From: Tissierella praeacuta DSM 18095
GTDB taxonomy: Bacteria; Bacillota; Clostridia; Tissierellales; Tissierellaceae
Assembly (NCBI RefSeq): GCF_900128955.1
Contig: NZ_FQTY01000005.1
Span: forward strand, 61,856 to 125,855
Direction: 5' to 3'
Length of the DNA: 64,000 bases
How positions within the stretch are numbered: the stretch's first letter is position 1; each line of letters begins with the position of its first letter. The notes under the pieces are model-generated. The model did no database searches. It had not been told where the DNA came from and was given only the letters and a program-made list of their open reading frames with translations. Of this stretch, positions 26,571-33,909 are shown piece after piece. The position numbers and the translations under genes were made by a program.

Positions 26571-27341
26571 TTAAACACAAATATGTGTTTGAATATTCTT
26601 TTCTTTAAAAAAATTAAAATAATTTATTATATCCTTACGGTTAGATTCATTAGTTATAATGTGATTTAACTTTTCCAATGAAATTACATTATAGTAAGAT
26701 CTAGTTCCAAATTTCGATGTATCCATTAAAAGAAAAGATTCATCAGCTGAAAGAATCATACTCTTTTTAGTTTTTCCTTCATTTACACTTGAGTCTGTTA
26801 GACCATTTTCTATATTTAATGATGTTGATGAAAAAAATGCTTTATTGGTATTATAATTTTCCATCATATTTAATGTGTCATATCCAAAAACATAAAGTGA
26901 AGATTTTCTCAACTTACCTCCTAATAATATAACTTCCACAGATTCACTTTTAGCAAAACCCATGGCTATACTAATATTATTTGTAATGACGGTGATTTTT
27001 TTATCTTGCAGATATTCTACCATATGGTAAACTGTAGAACTGGCATCCATGGCAATTACATCACCATCTTGAACTAATCCAGCTGCATATCTTCCTATAG
27101 CCTTCTTTTCAATATGATTATTCAAAAGTCTACTATCCAATGGTGCTTCAAATCTATTGGTAGGAATTCTTCTGGCACCTCCATGAACTCGCAATAAAAG
27201 CTTGTCCTCTTCCAACTTAGATAGATCTCGCCTTATTGTCATTTCAGATACATTTAAAGTTTCTGTTAGATAAGCCACATCTACGTATGGTGATTCCTTT
27301 AAAAAGTCAAGTATAAACTGGTGCCTTTCTGATTTCTTCAT
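26571..27341 (-). CDS. DeoR-family transcriptional regulator
   Basis: 256 residues. N-terminal winged helix with SERHQFILDFLKES, then LNVSEMTIRRDLSKLEEDKLLLRVHGGA (about 29-56), the DeoR signature. The C-terminal sugar-phosphate sensor domain shows DGDVIAMDASSTVYHM (about 91) and ITVITNNISIAMGF (about 115). DeoR sensors bind phosphorylated sugars, so a pentose-1-phosphate or DHAP-like intermediate of the operon is a likely inducer. It is the first gene, behind a consensus promoter, and probably autoregulated through the palindrome at 27383-27395. Confidence 0.92.
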   Translation of the reverse strand: MKKSERHQFILDFLKESPYVDVAYLTETLNVSEMTIRRDLSKLEEDKLLLRVHGGARRIPTNRFEAPLDSRLLNNHIEKKAIGRYAAGLVQDGDVIAMDASSTVYHMVEYLQDKKITVITNNISIAMGFAKSESVEVILLGGKLRKSSLYVFGYDTLNMMENYNTNKAFFSSTSLNIENGLTDSSVNEGKTKKSMILSADESFLLMDTSKFGTRSYYNVISLEKLNHIITNESNRKDIINYFNFFKEKNIQTHICV

Positions 27342-27382
27342 CTTTTCACCTTCTTTTCATAATATAATTTATTTTCAGTAAA

Positions 27383-27395
27383 GTTTGTTTCAAAC
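27383..27395 (-). promoter_or_regulatory. Candidate DeoR operator palindrome
   Basis: GTTTG-TTT-CAAAC, a perfect inverted repeat of 5-bp arms, located about 10 bp downstream of the -10 box, over the expected transcription start. A related element, TGGTT-TC-AACCA, occurs at 27510-27521, sharing the TTTCAA core. Both lie in front of the deoR-like gene. Binding is inferred from position and symmetry only. Confidence 0.5.
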
Positions 27396-27404
27396 ATTTA
27401 TTTT

Positions 27405-27433
27405 AGTATATCATTTAACTTTAGTGACGTCAA
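27405..27433 (-). promoter_or_regulatory. Sigma-A promoter of the deoR/nucleoside operon
   Basis: On the minus strand TTGACG (27433-27428), 17-bp spacer, TATACT (27410-27405). Near-consensus sigma-A promoter 64 bp upstream of the regulator's ATG. The intergenic stretch 27434-27575 further holds a 10-bp-arm inverted repeat, ATATATTTGT/ACAAATATAT (about 27464-27499), and the second operator-like element. Confidence 0.8.
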
Positions 27434-27575
27434 TTGGAAAAGTCCTCAATTCCCACTGGATTACAAGCTATATATTTGTTTGAATCTATCACAAATATAT
27501 TGAAAAATGTTGGTTTCAACCATTCCCTTTTATTTAATAAAATCCTTTATTCATTAACATTTCTTTAAACAAATA

Positions 27576-27613
27576 AAAAGACCATAAGTAAAATATTTTA
27601 CTTATGGTCTTTT
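27576..27613 (-). terminator. Long perfect inverted repeat, terminator-like
   Basis: Arms 27576-27594 and 27595-27613 are exact reverse complements with no spacer (AAAAGACCATAAGTAAAAT type), ending in TTTT on both strands. It lies 130 bp after the diguanylate-cyclase stop. Bases 27614-27745 hold no intact gene, only a possible decayed fragment. Confidence 0.7.
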
Positions 27614-27745
27614 ATCTTCCATATACAAATGAATATGTTCTACTATATTCTTTTTATGTCCTACTAATGCTTTTATATTTTAATCTTCTAACATAAATAA
27701 TAAACTTTCTCTAAGACGAACAATTTAAATTTAACAAATATTTAT

Positions 27746-28627
27746 CTATATGTCTTTCAAGTATTTCATAATCAATTTGTCTAATCTTTGACTCAGTTCA
27801 AATATTTCCATCTTGTCCTTTTTAATCCTTTGCTTATTGAGATCATTTTTTATATTCTCAATCTGTTTTTTCAACTCTTTAAATTTGTGAATTTCTTCTT
27901 GTTTTTCACCTTTCTTTAATTTTTTCTCCTTATATAAATCTTTATCTGCTATTCTTATAATTTCTTCTATGTCACAGGAATTAATATTTGAAGCTATTCC
28001 TGTACTAATTTGGATATCTATATTTTCTTCTACTGATTGTTTATAAACTTCTCTTCGAATTTTTTTAATAACTTTATATGCTCTATCTTTATATTGATTT
28101 AAAATTAAAACTATAAATTCGTCTCCACCATATCGTATACCAATATCATCTCTTCTTATACTCTTTTGAATAGCTTGTCCAACCACTTTGATAGCTTTAT
28201 CTCCTTCTAAATGTCCATAACTATCATTAATCTTTTTTAAATTATCTATGTCAATTAATATTAAAAATAAATCTTTGAAACTAAGATATTTTTGAATTTC
28301 ACCATTAATCTGTTCCCAATAACTCCTATTATATAGACCTGTAACATCATCTATTAACACCTTACTACAACTATAACATTTCGAGGAATTTGAACTAATT
28401 GTAATTATATAATAAATTTGCCCATAAATATAAAACTTATCAATATATACAAAATAATCTCCCAAGGTATATGGGATAGTGGAATCTATAGATAAGTTTT
28501 GTAAAATATTAAGTTCTTTAATATAATTGTAAGCTCTCTCATTGCCAATATTACTATAATTAATCTTATATTCCTGATTTATTATAATTTGAATTACCTT
28601 GTTAGTTTCAAAATTCCCTTTATACAT
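27746..28627 (-). CDS. GGDEF diguanylate cyclase
   Basis: 293 residues. Residues 1-90 form an unassigned, beta-rich N-terminal region ending in a cysteine cluster, KCYSCSK. The GGDEF domain runs from about 93 (DDVTGLYNRSYWEQ) to 240, with intact signature GGDEF at 167-171 and the inhibitory-site R158xxD161 five residues before it. The last 50 residues are a charged coiled coil. It should synthesise c-di-GMP with product inhibition. No membrane segment is seen. GGGAGG ribosome-binding site before ATG 28627. It is divergent from a small XRE regulator whose putative operators lie between the two genes. Confidence 0.92.
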   Translation of the reverse strand: MYKGNFETNKVIQIIINQEYKINYSNIGNERAYNYIKELNILQNLSIDSTIPYTLGDYFVYIDKFYIYGQIYYIITISSNSSKCYSCSKVLIDDVTGLYNRSYWEQINGEIQKYLSFKDLFLILIDIDNLKKINDSYGHLEGDKAIKVVGQAIQKSIRRDDIGIRYGGDEFIVLILNQYKDRAYKVIKKIRREVYKQSVEENIDIQISTGIASNINSCDIEEIIRIADKDLYKEKKLKKGEKQEEIHKFKELKKQIENIKNDLNKQRIKKDKMEIFELSQRLDKLIMKYLKDI

Positions 28628-28654
28628 TAGTACAATCCTCCCAATTTATAACGC

Positions 28655-28669
28655 GTTCTTCTTTAGAAC
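28655..28669. promoter_or_regulatory. Operator-like palindrome 1 (GTTCT-N5-AGAAC)
   Basis: Fifteen-base element GTTCT-TCTTT-AGAAC upstream of the diguanylate cyclase. It matches two further copies at 28703-28717 and 28981-28995. Candidate binding site for the XRE regulator encoded at 28733. Confidence 0.6.
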
Positions 28670-28702
28670 ATATTATTGTACAACTTCGGATAAAATACAA
28701 TT

Positions 28703-28717
28703 GTTCCAATAACGAAC
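28703..28717. promoter_or_regulatory. Operator-like palindrome 2 (GTTCC-N5-CGAAC)
   Basis: GTTCC-AATAA-CGAAC, with one imperfect arm position, directly before the ribosome-binding site of the XRE gene. Its AATAA centre is the same as in copy 3. Occupancy would block transcription of the regulator itself. Confidence 0.6.
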
Positions 28718-28732
28718 AGAAGGTGATTTATT

Positions 28733-28975
28733 ATGAAATTAGTATTAGATTCCAAGGAACGCAATATCGCAGGCTTTAGAGTAAAGACTGCAAGATTGCA
28801 AAATAAAATGACTCAAAAAGAACTATCAGTAAAACTTGAGACATTGGCAATTTATATTGATAGGGCTAGTATTTCTAAGTTAGAACAGCAAAAAAGGATT
28901 ATTACTGATATTGAATTAATAGGATTATCTCAAGTCTTGAATGTGAGTGTTACTTGGCTTTTAGGGTTAGAATAA
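28733..28975 (+). CDS. Small XRE-family (Cro/C1-type) regulator
   Basis: 80 residues, essentially one helix-turn-helix domain: FRVKTARLQNKMTQKELSVKL (about 15-35), then IDRASISKLEQQKRIITDIELIGLSQVLNVSVTWLLGLE. The recognition helix is ASISKLEQQKR. No effector domain follows. Ribosome-binding site GAAGGTGAT, ATG start. Flanked by three copies of a GTTCY-N5-MGAAC palindrome, one on each side of the gene and one by the divergent GGDEF gene, suggesting autoregulation and control of c-di-GMP synthesis. Confidence 0.9.
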   Translation: MKLVLDSKERNIAGFRVKTARLQNKMTQKELSVKLETLAIYIDRASISKLEQQKRIITDIELIGLSQVLNVSVTWLLGLE

Positions 28976-28980
28976 TATTT

Positions 28981-28995
28981 GTTCTAATAAAGAAC
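28981..28995. promoter_or_regulatory. Operator-like palindrome 3 (GTTCT-N5-AGAAC)
   Basis: Perfect GTTCT-AATAA-AGAAC, six bases past the XRE stop codon. A site immediately downstream of the gene is unusual; it may allow looping with copies 1 and 2. The rest of 28996-29132 shows no gene. Confidence 0.6.
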
Positions 28996-29132
28996 ATTAT
29001 ATCACTTCCTATTATTATTGTAAACATATCAGTCTATTTTATTGTTCATCTTATTTAATACTATAATGACTATACTATGGCGTTTACTTTGTCCTAAATT
29101 TACTGATAAGTTAATAGGAAAACTAAACAATT

Positions 29133-29182
29133 AAAGGGGGCTGTTTCATAACTCATAAATCAGCTATGAAACAGCCCCCTTT
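29133..29182 (-). terminator. Strong terminator of the hemolysin III-like gene
   Basis: Perfect 18-bp stem (29133-29150 / 29165-29182) containing five G-C pairs in a row, AAAGGGGG/CCCCCTTT, with a 14-nt loop. It lies 10 bp after the hemolysin III-like stop and is usable in both directions. Confidence 0.9.
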
Positions 29183-29192
29183 AAATTCCCAT

Positions 29193-29837
29193 TTATAAAA
29201 CATACTTATATATCATCCAGAAATGACAGGCACTCCCTGCCATTACAAATAAATGAAATAGTTCATGAAATCCAAACCATTTACAACTAGTATGAGTCCA
29301 TTTTTGTCCATAAATAACAGCTCCTACTGTATAAAGTATTCCTCCACCTATTAACCAACTAATACCAGCTAAGGATAATGCTTTTTTAAGTGGAAAAAGT
29401 GCAATTGCTACAATCCATCCCATAATAATATAAATAGCCGTAGATATCCATCGTGGTATATCCATAGATATGGACTTTAAAATTATTCCCCCCATTGCAA
29501 TAGCCCAAATTCCAATAAATAAACTCCAACCCCAAGGTCCATGTAAAGATATCAAACATATAGGTGTATATGTCCCAGCAATTAAAACATAAATCATCAT
29601 ATGATCTATTTTTCTATAAATTAGTTTATCTCCATCTGAAAGTGGTAACCAATGATATACTGTGCTTGCCGTATATAGAGAAATAAGGCTAATTCCATAA
29701 ATAATAAAAGAAACCATATACAATAAACTATGTTTTTGTTTAGCATAATAAATCAATACTATGGATCCAATTATAGATAGAATAGCACCTATTAAATGAG
29801 ATATTGCACTAAATGGGTCTTTAATTCTAGAATTCAT
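29193..29837 (-). CDS. Hemolysin III / PAQR-family membrane protein
   Basis: 214 residues with seven hydrophobic segments. Family signature: DPFSAISHLIGAIL near the N-terminus, TASTVYHW (about 57), KIDHMMIYVLIAGTYTPI (about 77) and the C-terminal FGFHELFHLFVMAGSACHFWMIY. The conserved His/Asp/Ser residues are those of the predicted metal-dependent hydrolase superfamily CREST. Despite the name, most bacterial members have no shown haemolytic activity. AAGGAGTG ribosome-binding site. A 16-bp-arm palindrome (29861-29899) lies in its leader. Confidence 0.92.
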   Translation of the reverse strand: MNSRIKDPFSAISHLIGAILSIIGSIVLIYYAKQKHSLLYMVSFIIYGISLISLYTASTVYHWLPLSDGDKLIYRKIDHMMIYVLIAGTYTPICLISLHGPWGWSLFIGIWAIAMGGIILKSISMDIPRWISTAIYIIMGWIVAIALFPLKKALSLAGISWLIGGGILYTVGAVIYGQKWTHTSCKWFGFHELFHLFVMAGSACHFWMIYKYVL

Positions 29838-29860
29838 AAAATCACTCCTTGCGTTATCGA

Positions 29861-29899
29861 TATAACCTAATATAGTTTTAAATACTATATTAGGTTATA
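29861..29899. promoter_or_regulatory. Long palindrome upstream of hemolysin III-like gene
   Basis: Perfect inverted repeat, arms 29861-29876 and 29884-29899 (TATAACCTAATATAGT type), 7-nt spacer. It begins 24 bp upstream of the start codon. No gene on either strand ends here, so it is better read as an operator or leader hairpin than a terminator. Confidence 0.5.
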
Positions 29900-30046
29900 T
29901 GTACATTATATATCCAGCTCATTAACATTTCAACACCTATTTTATATTTCACCATTGATATCTAGTATTTAGTACCATATAATTAAAGATAATCATAATT
30001 AATGAAAATAGCAGGGCAAAGCTTTAAATTTAATGAGGTGATAACT

Positions 30047-30637
30047 TTGGAATTTGATAAAAAACAATTACTAGACTTAATCCATAAATCTTCTTGTTCT
30101 AAAACCATTAGTATATCTGAGATTCCTGATATAGATTTATATATGGATCAAGTAACTGGTTTTATGGAAGATAAACTAAGTGATTTCAAACGAACAAAAG
30201 ATGATAAAATCTTGACTAAAACTATGATTAATAATTATGCAAAAAATAATATCATTCCCTCTCCTGTAAAGAAAAAATATTCTAAGGAACATATGATACT
30301 ATTGATTTTGACCTACCATATGAAGCAGATATTATCTATAGGAGATATTCATTCATTATTATCTCCAATTTCTGAAAAGGTAGATTTAAAAAACATTAAT
30401 GGTACAGAAATTGAAGATTTATATGAGAACTTTTTGGAAATTCAATCTAAATCATATGATGATTTCTCTAGTAAAATAATTGAAAAAATAGACGAATTCA
30501 AAGAGCAAATTCATCTTAAGGAAGATTCAGAGTTTTCAATAATCTATTCAATAATCTTTTTTTTAATTATCCAATCAACTATGGAAAAAAAATTAGCTGA
30601 AAATCTAATTGATACTTTTTTCCATGAAAAAAATTAG
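30047..30637 (+). CDS. DUF1836-domain protein
   Basis: 196 residues. It carries the DUF1836 pattern: ISEIPDIDLYMDQVTGFMEDKL, then LTKTMINNYAKNNIIPSPVKKKYSKEHMILLILTYHMKQILSIGDI. This is a MerR-like helical family of Firmicutes of unknown function; the KTMINNYxKxxxIPxPxKKxY block resembles a MerR recognition region. An ATG at 30002 is in frame but has no ribosome-binding site; TTG 30047 follows GAGGTGATAAC and is preferred. Last helix is hydrophobic (SIIYSIIFFLIIQS). Stands alone on the plus strand. Confidence 0.85.
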   Translation: MEFDKKQLLDLIHKSSCSKTISISEIPDIDLYMDQVTGFMEDKLSDFKRTKDDKILTKTMINNYAKNNIIPSPVKKKYSKEHMILLILTYHMKQILSIGDIHSLLSPISEKVDLKNINGTEIEDLYENFLEIQSKSYDDFSSKIIEKIDEFKEQIHLKEDSEFSIIYSIIFFLIIQSTMEKKLAENLIDTFFHEKN

Positions 30638-30642
30638 ATAAA

Positions 30643-30685
30643 TATAACCCTAGAAGTATTTGTATAAAATACTTCTAGGGTTATA
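30643..30685. terminator. Convergent bidirectional terminator
   Basis: Perfect 18-bp stem (30643-30660 / 30668-30685) with a 7-nt loop, between the DUF1836 stop on the plus strand and the DUF364 stop on the minus strand. T-rich beyond the minus-strand arm. Confidence 0.88.
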
Positions 30686-30706
30686 ACTAATTAATTATTA
30701 TATATA

Positions 30707-31435
30707 TTATTTTGAACAAAAGCAAATCCTACTTAATCCCTCTAAATATGCCACTCCTGCTATGGTAGTTCCATAGAATAATATGGGTTTTTTTACTTTT
30801 AAAAAGTCCACTATAGTACCATTGGTTATAGTACTTCCTGTGACCACTAAAATATCTGCCCAATTAACTACTTCTTCCATATTGTTTTTTCCATCTTCTA
30901 TTAAGACATCATATTTTGTCTTATCTATATTTCTAGGATCTAAATCCAATACCCTTATAGAAAATTCTCTTCTAAGATTGTCGATTATTGCTGGCTGAAA
31001 ACCTACCATACCTATTTTCACATTTCCAAATTTATCTTTAATATATTTTACCACTTCTTTACCACATTCTTCTGGTTCTTCATCTTTACAATGAATAGTA
31101 TTTTCAATAAATTTTAAATGTTTTAAAATAGCATTTAAGGCTGCAATGAATAAAACTTTATTTCTATTATCAGATAAGTCTAATTCTAAAACCTTCTTTA
31201 TACTTCCATTAAACACTGTTGGTGAATCTGTATAAGCTTGTCCTACAGAACCTAAAAAGTTGGACTCTATAAGCACCTCTTTTCCATTTAAAAGAGGAAA
31301 GTCTTTTCTTTCTGTTATTCCAATGGCTTCTTCTGGTGTTAATGTATTTGTAGTAATAAAAATGTTCTCATCATATAAATTATTCTGTTTTACAATTTCT
31401 TTAAGCTTTTGTTGTAATTGTATATAAAACTCCAT
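30707..31435 (-). CDS. DUF4213/DUF364 putative metal-chelation protein
   Basis: 242 residues. The N-terminal DUF4213 part (about 10-80) includes LNGKEVLIESNFLGSVGQAYTDSP; the DUF364 part (about 130-240) is Rossmann-like: VKIGMVGFQPAIIDNLRREFSIRVLDLDP, then WADILVVTGSTITNGTIVDFL and PILFYGTTIAGVAYLEGLSRICFCSK. The family is described as a putative heavy-metal chelation domain and is common in anaerobes. It is the last gene of the molybdate-type ABC operon, 21 bp after the ATPase stop, which supports a role in handling the imported oxyanion or its cofactor. Confidence 0.88.
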   Translation of the reverse strand: MEFYIQLQQKLKEIVKQNNLYDENIFITTNTLTPEEAIGITERKDFPLLNGKEVLIESNFLGSVGQAYTDSPTVFNGSIKKVLELDLSDNRNKVLFIAALNAILKHLKFIENTIHCKDEEPEECGKEVVKYIKDKFGNVKIGMVGFQPAIIDNLRREFSIRVLDLDPRNIDKTKYDVLIEDGKNNMEEVVNWADILVVTGSTITNGTIVDFLKVKKPILFYGTTIAGVAYLEGLSRICFCSK

Positions 31436-31456
31436 TTCCGTCCCACCTTTTCATTA

Positions 31457-32155
31457 TTATTTTAAAAACTCTAATATAGAATTTTGTCCTAATCCATTAT
31501 CTATCTCTTCTCTTTCAAATACTTTAAGTAAATTACCATCATTCATTATACCTATTCTATCTGCTAAAAATATAGCTTCATCTATATCATGGGTAACATG
31601 TATTATTGTAGGAACAAATTCTTTATGTATATTTTTTATTTCTTGTTGAAGTGTTGGCTTAATCATTATATCTAAGGCACTTAAAGGCTCGTCTAAAAGT
31701 AATATTTTCGGTGATATGATTATTGCCCTTGCCAAGGCTACTCTCTGCTTCTCTCCACCACTAAGCTTACTTGGATATCTTTTTAAAAGATGTTCTATTT
31801 TTAACATTGATACTAATTTATATAATTTTTCTGCTATAATGCTTTTATCCATTTTCCTTATTTTAAGTCCAAATATTATATTATCCTCTACTGTCATATG
31901 AGGAAATAATTCATAATCCTGATAAACAAAGCCTATATCTCTTTTCTCTGGCGGAAGGAGAACCATATCATCTTTATTATACAAAATATATCCTTTATCT
32001 GGAGTATAAAGTCCTGCAATAGTTTCCAATAAAACTGTTTTTCCCGCTCCACTAGGCCCAAGGATTACAAAGTACTCCCCTATATTTATTTTTAGATCTA
32101 TATTATTTAAAGCAAATCTACCTAATTTTAGTTTTATGTCTTTTATCTCTAGCAT
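31457..32155 (-). CDS. Molybdate/tungstate-type ABC transporter ATP-binding protein
   Basis: 232 residues. Walker A GPSGAGKTV (about 33), Q-loop FVYQDYELFPHMTV, signature LSGGEKQRVALARAI (about 128), Walker B ILLLDEPLSAL and H-loop HVTHDIDEA. Organisation matches ModC/WtpC/TupC ATPases, but the C-terminal molybdate-binding (TOBE) domain of ModC is absent given the short length. It powers the permease encoded 15 bp upstream. Confidence 0.88.
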   Translation of the reverse strand: MLEIKDIKLKLGRFALNNIDLKINIGEYFVILGPSGAGKTVLLETIAGLYTPDKGYILYNKDDMVLLPPEKRDIGFVYQDYELFPHMTVEDNIIFGLKIRKMDKSIIAEKLYKLVSMLKIEHLLKRYPSKLSGGEKQRVALARAIIISPKILLLDEPLSALDIMIKPTLQQEIKNIHKEFVPTIIHVTHDIDEAIFLADRIGIMNDGNLLKVFEREEIDNGLGQNSILEFLK

Positions 32156-32170
32156 AGTATTCCCCTTTAT

Positions 32171-32953
32171 CTAAACAGACTTTGATTTCTGAATTAATTC
32201 AACTAATAACATGGATATTATAGATATAAATATAAGTATAGTAGCAGTACCAATGGCAATATCTAAATCCCCAGTTGACATATTCATAAATATGGATGTA
32301 GGCATTACTTCTGTTTTCATGGTTGTAGCCCCTGCAAGCATAATTACTGCTCCAAACTCCCCTAATGCTCTTGACCAAACTATGATTAAAGAAGAAACTA
32401 GACTATTTTTTATTAATGGAACAGTAATATATATGAATGTTTGCCATCTGTTACATCCTAATGTTCTTCCAATAAATTCTATTTTATATCCCGATTCTTT
32501 TATTGCTATTCTTAACATATTAACCATAAAAGGAAGATTTACAAAAACTTGAGCTGCTACTATTCCCTTTGGATTAAAGACAAAGTCTATACCAAGCTTA
32601 GATAGAAACTTCCCTATACCTAAATTCCCTAAAAAAAGTAGTAATGCCACGCCAGATATCATATGGGGTAAAGACATTGGCAAAAATATTAATATTTGTA
32701 TAAGCCTTTTAGCCTTTATATCTACTCTCTCTAATACATAGGCTACAGGTATAGAAAAAAACAAACATATTAATGTAGATATGGTAGATGTAATAAGACT
32801 TAATCTTATAGAAAATAGTATTTCTTTTGACTGAATACATTGATGTATATTAGGAACCCCCCGTATCATTAAAAGTACGAGGGGAGTAAATGTAAATATT
32901 AAAACTATTGATAGTGCAAATACTAATAAATATGAAAAGCATTTATTTGACAT
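32171..32953 (-). CDS. Molybdate/tungstate-type ABC transporter permease
   Basis: 260 residues with six membrane segments. The EAA-like coupling loop IGRTLGCNRWQTFIYITVPLIKNSL (about 163) is followed by SRALGEFGAVIMLAG, strongly conserved in ModB/WtpB/CysT-type permeases of oxyanion importers. It forms the channel as a homodimer. It lies between the binding-protein gene and the ATPase gene. Confidence 0.9.
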   Translation of the reverse strand: MSNKCFSYLLVFALSIVLIFTFTPLVLLMIRGVPNIHQCIQSKEILFSIRLSLITSTISTLICLFFSIPVAYVLERVDIKAKRLIQILIFLPMSLPHMISGVALLLFLGNLGIGKFLSKLGIDFVFNPKGIVAAQVFVNLPFMVNMLRIAIKESGYKIEFIGRTLGCNRWQTFIYITVPLIKNSLVSSLIIVWSRALGEFGAVIMLAGATTMKTEVMPTSIFMNMSTGDLDIAIGTATILIFISIISMLLVELIQKSKSV

Positions 32954-32972
32954 ATCTAATCAATCCTTATAT

Positions 32973-33806
32973 TTACTTTACAGAAGGAAATCCATACTTT
33001 TCAAATATTTCTTTTCCCATATCTGAGCTAACAAAATCAACAAAAAGGTTTGCTTCTTCCAGATTTTCAGAAGTTTTAATTGCCCCTATTGGGATTATTT
33101 GTTGTATATTAATATCTTCTGGAATTGCTATGGTTTCTATATTTTCATTCCCAAAGGCAGCATCTTCTGTAACTATAGCTGCATCTGCATTTTTAGATTC
33201 CAAATGTACTAATATTTCATTTACCGTTGCTGTTTTAGCTACTACATTATCATTGATACCTGTTAAACCTGTTTTTTCTATTAGTTTTTGACTAGTTTGT
33301 CCTATAGCATTAGCCTTTTCATCACCTAATATAACCTTTACACCTGATTTTGCCATATCTTCAAGACTGGTTATATTTGCTGGATTTTCCTTTGGAACTC
33401 CAATTATAGGATTATGATATGCTACATCCTTAGAAGGATATGTAAGTTCTTTTTCCAATGATGTTTCATAAGCTTTCTTAGAGCCTACTATAAATACATC
33501 TCCCTTTCCTGAAAGCTCTATTTGACTCAATAATTGAGTAGAACCTGCAAATACATATTCTACTTTTATACCATTCTCTTCTTCAAAAACCTTTGCAATT
33601 TCCGTCATAGGTTTTTTTAATCCTGCACCACTATAAACCAAAAGTACTACTTCTTCTTTGTTCTCATTATTATTGGTTTCTTCCTCTTGACTAGAAACAT
33701 TAGCATTTAATGTATCCTCTGTTTTTTCTGTTTTTCCACAAGCTGCAGTAAAAATCATAAGACTTAAAACTAAAAATAAAGATATGATTTTTTTTAATTT
33801 ATTCAA
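32973..33806 (-). CDS. Molybdate/tungstate-type ABC substrate-binding lipoprotein (ModA family)
   Basis: 277 residues. Lipobox IFTAAC (Cys23) after a basic signal peptide, then the ModA fold: LVYSGAGLKKPMTEIAKVFEEENGIKVEYVFAGSTQLLSQIELSGKGDVFIVGS. Small side chains in YSGAG and the AGSTQLL element correspond to the oxyanion site. Molybdate and tungstate cannot be told apart by eye. TTG start, with AGGGGG correctly spaced. First gene of the four-gene operon with a consensus promoter and a palindrome over the start site. Confidence 0.9.
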   Translation of the reverse strand: MNKLKKIISLFLVLSLMIFTAACGKTEKTEDTLNANVSSQEEETNNNENKEEVVLLVYSGAGLKKPMTEIAKVFEEENGIKVEYVFAGSTQLLSQIELSGKGDVFIVGSKKAYETSLEKELTYPSKDVAYHNPIIGVPKENPANITSLEDMAKSGVKVILGDEKANAIGQTSQKLIEKTGLTGINDNVVAKTATVNEILVHLESKNADAAIVTEDAAFGNENIETIAIPEDINIQQIIPIGAIKTSENLEEANLFVDFVSSDMGKEIFEKYGFPSVK

Positions 33807-33823
33807 TTCACTTACCCCCTATA

Positions 33824-33871
33824 TTTATTTATAGCCGTTATTCTCAAAAAAGACTAACGACTATAAATAAA
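33824..33871 (-). promoter_or_regulatory. Candidate oxyanion-repressor operator (CGTTA...TAACG)
   Basis: 17-bp arms (33824-33840 / 33855-33871) with one mismatch, 14-nt spacer, containing CGTTA and TAACG half sites. It starts one base after the -10 box and covers the transcription start. ModE-type repressors bind CGTTAT-containing palindromes at the same place in modABC promoters. No modE-like gene is in the window. A leader hairpin is the alternative. Confidence 0.5.
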
Positions 33872-33900
33872 AGTATATTTGTTTTTTAGGGGTTTGTCAA
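33872..33900 (-). promoter_or_regulatory. Consensus sigma-A promoter of the mod-type operon
   Basis: Minus-strand TTGACA (33900-33895), exactly 17 bp, TATACT (33877-33872), 66 bp upstream of the binding-protein start. One of the best promoter matches in the window, suggesting strong transcription when not repressed. Confidence 0.85.
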
Positions 33901-33909
33901 TTAGATTAT

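Noticed and set aside
26571..27745. Purine or other riboswitch ahead of the nucleoside operon
   Set aside because: No conserved three-way junction or aptamer core could be recognised; promoter plus palindromes explain the region.
29193..29837. Haemolysin (toxin) role for the hemolysin III-like protein
   Set aside because: The family is mostly non-toxic PAQR membrane proteins; the name alone is no evidence for lysis.
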